This document shows positions 59,535 to 64,000 of a DNA stretch of 64,000 nucleotides, piece after piece. This stretch comes from Lutjanus erythropterus (lineage: Eukaryota > Chordata > Actinopteri > Lutjaniformes > Lutjanidae). The notes below the pieces were generated by a model. It did no database searches. It was not told the DNA's origin and was given only the letters and a program-made list of their open reading frames with translations. How positions within the stretch are numbered: position 1 is the first letter of the stretch; each line of letters opens with the position of its first letter. The stretch is taken from positions 5,888,903-5,952,902 of the forward strand of contig CM034594.1 of NCBI GenBank assembly GCA_020091685.1, given 5' to 3'. Made by a program: the position numbers and the translations under genes.

Positions 59535-62500
59535 CTGTGGGAAAAAAGTAAATAATCATAGTTCAAAAGTTAAATTAACTGCAGTATGATAATATATTTT
59601 CTAAAGCATACTGTATGTGTCTGCTATCAGTGTCTCCCACTTGTTTGTCATTTGAGCCTGACCTACAGATTCTGACCTGTCATCAGTACTACATGGGGCG
59701 TAACACTGACCTGTGGGTCTCCTTGGGGCCGGTGATGGCTGCCCGGTGAGCACCACGGAGTCGGGGTTCCTCTAGGCGAGACATTGGGCCAGATGACTGA
59801 AAGTTGGACACCTTCTGCTGCCACTCATCATCAAAAGACTGTGCCTCAGCTGTGGATGGAGGATCAGGATCATGTTAGGCAACATTCTGTCTGTGGACAG
59901 CAGCATTTACAGTGGTATAATGTTTGACCGGCCAGTGTACTTAACATTTCCACTGAAAACATATAAACACAATCTGACCACATTCCATGGGTCAAAGATG
60001 GTTCACAAGCTAATGGCTGTATTTACTGTTTACAAATCATTGTAATGGTGTCTTGGTATTTTAAAACTATCAGTTAATTTACATCATTTAACTGACACTT
60101 CTTAAGTCGTGCCCCTTTTTGCTTTGTACTCAATCAGTTCAGGAGCTTGGTATCTGGTGGAATTTCAGTCAGTCCCTTTCCCATTTCCTGTAATTAAATA
60201 TGTGATAACTCATCTATGCTGAAAAGAAAACCACATTTTGAAGCTGGCTAAAAGATTTTGCTGGGCAAACTGTGACAGAGACATATACTATAGTCAAATC
60301 TTAAGTCAGCCAATATTAGCAAAACATTAGCTAATTTACATTTATGTAGAGGGGCTAGTTAGCTAGAATTTGATACACTGGGCTGCCTAAGTTGTGACTA
60401 TATACAATATTCCCCAACAACATCTTTTAACCATCTTCAAAATGTGTTTTCTTTTCAGCAAAGATGAGTTATTGCATATCTAAGAACAGGAAACAGAAAA
60501 AGAGGTGAGTGAGATTCCACCAGGTACCAGGCTTTCTCAACTACTTATGGAGTAAAGACTTAGGAAGGGTCAATTGTCAAAATTAGAATTTGCAATTGTC
60601 AGATACTTTGCAGCATGATCTCTGAAATAGCTCCTTCATGCAGTTACATGTTTGAGAAGTGAAACAAATATAGCTGGACTCTGGAAAATATGGAGAAACC
60701 GTGTGTAGCTACTGCAACATCTCAGTGAAGAATGATTCAGGAGGCTGAGAGCATCTATACACTCCCTGTTTTAAGGCAAAACTAAATAAATAAATATACA
60801 TCTACCACTTTAACGTACATTCATCCATATTCTGAAAGTCTTGGATGAACTCCCTCTCTCCTGTTTTCTTGTTGTATTTCTTCTCAACAACATGTCCCCT
60901 GTCCTGGATGTGGTGACCAATGGCCATCTTCTCCAGACCACTCTCAGAGTCTTTGACTGCTTGCCGGGTCTCCTTGATCTGGTGATGAGACATTATTAAA
61001 CCCATCAGACACCTCAGCTTGTCCATGAAAAAGTGTTTTAGCAATCAGCATGTTTATTTACTTTACATAGAAGTCCAATCAGAAAATAGACAGTTTGACT
61101 AGTCAACACAAGTGCGGCTAAAAATAGTCTTAATGGCTGCATTCCATTTAGGAGTCCCAGTCCCAGTGCCCTGGTATTGCACATTCAGGATGACCTAAAT
61201 GATTTCAGACACACCTTAATGCAGAAGAGCCATCATAGACCCCTGGGAGAGTTTGCATGTTCTCACAAAGAAAGGTCAGGGGGAAATTATCATCATGATC
61301 ACTCAGGAATTACAGAATGAGCGATTTCTCTACAGACAGATTTACTTCTCCAAGCTCAATGTAGTGAACTGTGCTCTAATGTACTGTGATATACTGCAAT
61401 GTAGCAAAACATGTGACGAGGTACTTACCCCTCCAGGGGCACGGCGTGTCGATGAGCTTGCCTGGAAGACCTTGGGAGGCTCATTTCCAACCTTTGAATA
61501 TGTCATGATTGATGAGGAGCTGAATGAGTGGGTGTTTGAATCTGTGGACATGTTCTCCTGAAATACACAAACAAATAAACACACACACAGAGTTAAGCAA
61601 CTGTGGTTCATGCAGCACAACTGTCTGAGAAAGCAGCAAAACAAAAAAGGAAGAGAAGACAAAATTATTACACAAATATACTCACAAAGTTTCTGTGCAT
61701 CTCCTCCATCCTGTTCCTCACGTTGCTCATCATGTTATCAAACATACCGAAAGGGTTCCTCATCATGTCCTGCACAAACACAAAAGGAAAAGAACAGTCA
61801 AAAGGCTGGCGAGTTCAATGGTGGAGCTCATATGCCATATGGTCACTATGCATTATCAGCTCATAAACAACTCTGTCATGTGTACACACATACATGCAAA
61901 GAATATATTATGTACTAAATGTGTCTTGCATGTGTGGCATCTGGGATATTCACATTTTATCACATCACACTATGTGACCTAGAGACACTGATAACAAAAA
62001 TAGTATAGAGAATTTAAAGGTGGACAGCTTTTTCCATTTCTCTGCTGCTTTTAACAAAACCTGACCATGTTGTCAATCATAAAGTATTTGCAGCATGGTT
62101 GGATTTATTACAGGGCATTTCAAGATAAGATGACATGGAAAAATATTGCTTCTAATATTTGTTGGCCACCTTATTAACTGTATTATTTCAATCAAAAATG
62201 CATTTTAATCACTGTCATTATTATATAGACACAAAGCACTTCATTAAACTAGATTGTAACTCACAACTCTTCTTAGTTCTTATGACAAAGTGCTTTTTTA
62301 AAGTTTCTTTAAGTGACAGCTGAGGTACCACTTTTCTTACATTCTGAAAAACCACTTAAGTCAGTCATGCATGTCACAGTAAGATGCCATCGATCACCAT
62401 GCATGGGAAATTTGATCACACAAAGATTCTTTTACAATGGACCCAAACCTGACAGAAAAAGATGCATCATCAACCTTGAATAAATACACTTAAAGGAACA

Positions 62501-63526
62501 AGGAGGATGATGTTGCAGTTATGAGTAGTACATATTAGATTTGGAAAACATTCCACATACTGGTCACAGTGTTTCCATAAAAATTATTTTGTGTGGCAAT
62601 AGCATGTGTGCTTATTTTTAAAGGGAGGTGTAACGACAGATTAAATCAGTGTGGACTGCATTAAAAATATTTCCTAAATTCTGCAAATTACTTGTTGTAA
62701 ATTTAATTTAATTTCTTTGTTTCACAGTTAAACTTGATACCCCGTTATACTGTATTTTGGCACCAAAATCCCAATATTGACTTTCATTTTAATTAATTAT
62801 GCATAAATATGATAAAATATGGAGAATAGAGATGGATTTGTGTTAATGAACTGTTGGAACATGGAGTGTAGACACACCCTTTTGACATTCAGCTGATGGA
62901 GATGGCTGCGTATTAGTACTTGTATCAGCTGGTGTATAAGAGCTAAGCTGTCACAAAATTGGGGTTCTCTGGTTTGCAGCGTTTTTTTGACCACTGAGTA
63001 ACAGAACTGAAGTGCTTTGTTTTAGCTGGAATATCGACCCCATCATGTGGTAACACCAATTCATTTTGTTGGTGGAAAAGAAGAAAAACATAACATAGTC
63101 TGGATGAGAAAGCCACATTTTTTTTGACAAATCAATGGACTGTCTGAGCACATTTACTCAAGCACATTCTGAAGGACAAGAAGGAAGCAAATACAATGAT
63201 TGAATGTTGTGCTTTTACAGTGTGCAGGCATCTTGCTTGTATTTCAAGTGTGGCCCCTGAATTAATTTAACAATTTAACCACCTTTTAAAAATATGATAT
63301 GAAATGTGATGGTGTAAATTTGGAGTGACTGCAGAGGAAACACTGTGACCACTTTATTGACCGCCTCTAGTTAATAAGTGGGCAGAGTCAGTTATAGAGT
63401 TGGAGCATGCACTTTGCCAGTAAAGGCTAAAGTGAGAAACTCATGTGATGGTGCACTTGAACAGCAGAGGAGTTTACTGACCGTGCTGTCAATACTGCCA
63501 AAGGGCAACAATGATCGGCTCATATC
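59468..63526 (-). CDS. mlf1: Myeloid leukemia factor 1 (3' six exons)
   Basis: MLF1 is a nucleo-cytoplasmic adaptor that binds 14-3-3 and affects the cell cycle and haematopoietic differentiation. Exons: 63482-63526, 61686-61769, 61429-61557, 60819-60978, 59711-59849, 59468-59534; GT-AG, phases consistent, 207 residues to the stop. Core blocks: MTYSKVGNEPPKVFQASSS, TRRAPGG, RQAVKDSESGLEKMAIGHHI, RGHVVEKKYNKKTGEREFIQ and SFDDEWQQKV. KVGNEPPKVFQAS and GLEKMAIGHHI match MLF1 better than MLF2. The N-terminal exons with the start and the 14-3-3 motif are right of the window. Confidence 0.92.
59711..59849 (-). CDS. mlf1: mlf1 exon: SFDDEWQQKV
   Basis: SEAQSFDDEWQQKVSNFQSS, RLEEPRLRGAHRAAITGP and KETH(R). 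Flanks CACAG and GTCAGT. Confidence 0.93.
60122..60558. repeat. Fold-back element (FB-C) in an mlf1 intron
   Basis: The left arm (GGTATCTGGTGGAAT, ATAACTCATC, GCTGAAAAGAAAA, CACATTTTGAAG) returns inverted in the right arm (CTTCAAAATGTG, TTTTCTTTTCAGC, GATGAGTTAT, ATTCCACCAGGTACC). Arms are about 150 bp. Non-coding, superfamily unknown. Confidence 0.78.
60819..60978 (-). CDS. mlf1: mlf1 exon: GLEKMAIGHHIQDRGH
   Basis: IKETRQAVKDSESGLEKMAI, GHHIQDRGHVVEKK and REFIQDFQNMDE; 53 codons plus one base. Donor GTACGT. Confidence 0.95.
61429..61557 (-). CDS. mlf1: mlf1 exon: MTYSKVGNEPPKVFQAS
   Basis: ENMSTDSNTHSFSSSSIMTY, SKVGNEPPKVFQASSS, TRRAPGG; 43 codons, the most conserved MLF region. Flanks TTCAG and GTAAGT. 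Confidence 0.96.
61686..61769 (-). CDS. mlf1: mlf1 exon: DMMRNPFGMFDNMMSNVRNR
   Basis: 28 codons, DMMRNPFGMFDNMMSNVRNR then MEEMHRNF, comparable to the MSNMRNYMQKLERNF block of MLF1. Flanks TGCAG and GTGAGT. Confidence 0.92.
61770..63481 (-). other. mlf1 intron
   Basis: 1.7 kb AT-rich intron. No repeat or exon recognised. Confidence 0.65.
63482..63526 (-). CDS. mlf1: mlf1 45-bp exon
   Basis: DMSRSLLPFGSIDST; 15 codons, phase 0 on both sides, flanks TGCAG and GTCAGT. Because it is symmetric it could be skipped without a frameshift. I assign it from its place and frame; it has no clear match in human MLF1. Confidence 0.7.
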
Positions 63527-64000
63527 CTGCAGATTCAAACAATAACAGTTTAGCAACATAGCACAGTATTGTATTATAGCATGTTACACCCACACAAATC
63601 ATGTGGACTTTTTGCATATTTGTTGAGGTTGTTGCCAGTAAGCTGTTAGGTTGTATTACATCTGTCACTAAGCCCTTGACACAGCTACACAGAGCCCTCC
63701 CTGTGGCCTTAAAAACAACCCTTCAAGGCCATGAACCCTCTGGGAGTGCAAGCACCAAGGAGTGACAGGCCAGTGAGGAGGGAGCAGCCTGCAGTCAGAC
63801 GCTGTGTTCTCAGGGCCAAAACCGCAGGTGTTTATGACCCTTCGGCCCTGGATAAGCATCTCAACAGTTGTCGGTATTTCTGTGATGCGCAGGGGTATTG
63901 TGCGTAATCAGTGGGGTGTTGAATGACTTGTGTTCCATGTGTAATTGGGTCGCATTGCCAGAGATTAGCGTGGGTTTAACACTGAAACTGAGCTTCATTC
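63527..64000 (-). other. mlf1 intron running off the window
   Basis: Upstream of the 45-bp exon. The open frame at 63668-63859 (-) does not resemble MLF1's N-terminus, so the earlier exons must lie outside. Confidence 0.55.

Noticed and set aside
63668-63859. 63-codon frame as the first mlf1 exon
   Set aside because: It lacks the MF-R-... start and the 14-3-3 motif region of MLF proteins and has no matching donor.

Overview
The window looks like nuclear DNA of a teleost fish, probably a percomorph. It holds intron-rich vertebrate genes with GT-AG introns, many CA/GT and AT microsatellites, Tc1-like transposons, hAT elements and long-inverted-repeat MITEs. No bacterial, viral or CRISPR features were seen.

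Layout. (1) About 1,693-22,359, + strand: salt-inducible kinase 2 (sik2), from the kinase activation loop to the stop codon; earlier exons lie left of the window. Ten exons from 4,264 to 22,359 join in a continuous frame (731 codons plus stop) and end in the SIK2-type tail FVLVN. (2) 22,360 to about 38,490: a repeat-rich intergenic region with nested Tc1 and hAT elements, fold-back elements and a strong G-quadruplex motif. (3) 40,162-53,508, - strand: ppp2r1b, the PP2A scaffold A-beta subunit, complete in 15 coding exons (589 aa). (4) 53,509-54,198: a divergent promoter region with an (ATT)n tract. (5) 54,199-55,308, + strand: med29, complete in 4 exons (177 aa). (6) 59,468-63,526, - strand: the last six exons of mlf1; its 5' end is outside the window.

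The tail-to-tail order sik2 > < ppp2r1b matches the human 11q23 neighbourhood as I remember it. med29 and mlf1 are not neighbours there, so the right-hand side is a different arrangement. The four genes are not a functional unit: a cAMP/LKB1-linked kinase, a phosphatase scaffold, a Mediator subunit and a 14-3-3-binding haematopoietic regulator. Only ppp2r1b and med29 plausibly share regulatory DNA.

The most unusual part is the left end. Positions 1-896 are a second copy of 2,839-3,709, which is the right part of a Tc1-like element plus its flank. Exactly where that duplication ends (3,709/3,710) an 874-bp palindrome without a spacer begins (3,710-4,583), and it carries a sik2 kinase exon in both orientations. 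The preceding sik2 exon (about 1,693-1,819, the DFG/activation-loop exon) is recognisable but cannot be read in frame. Either the sik2 kinase region is rearranged here or this is an assembly artefact; I lean toward the artefact.
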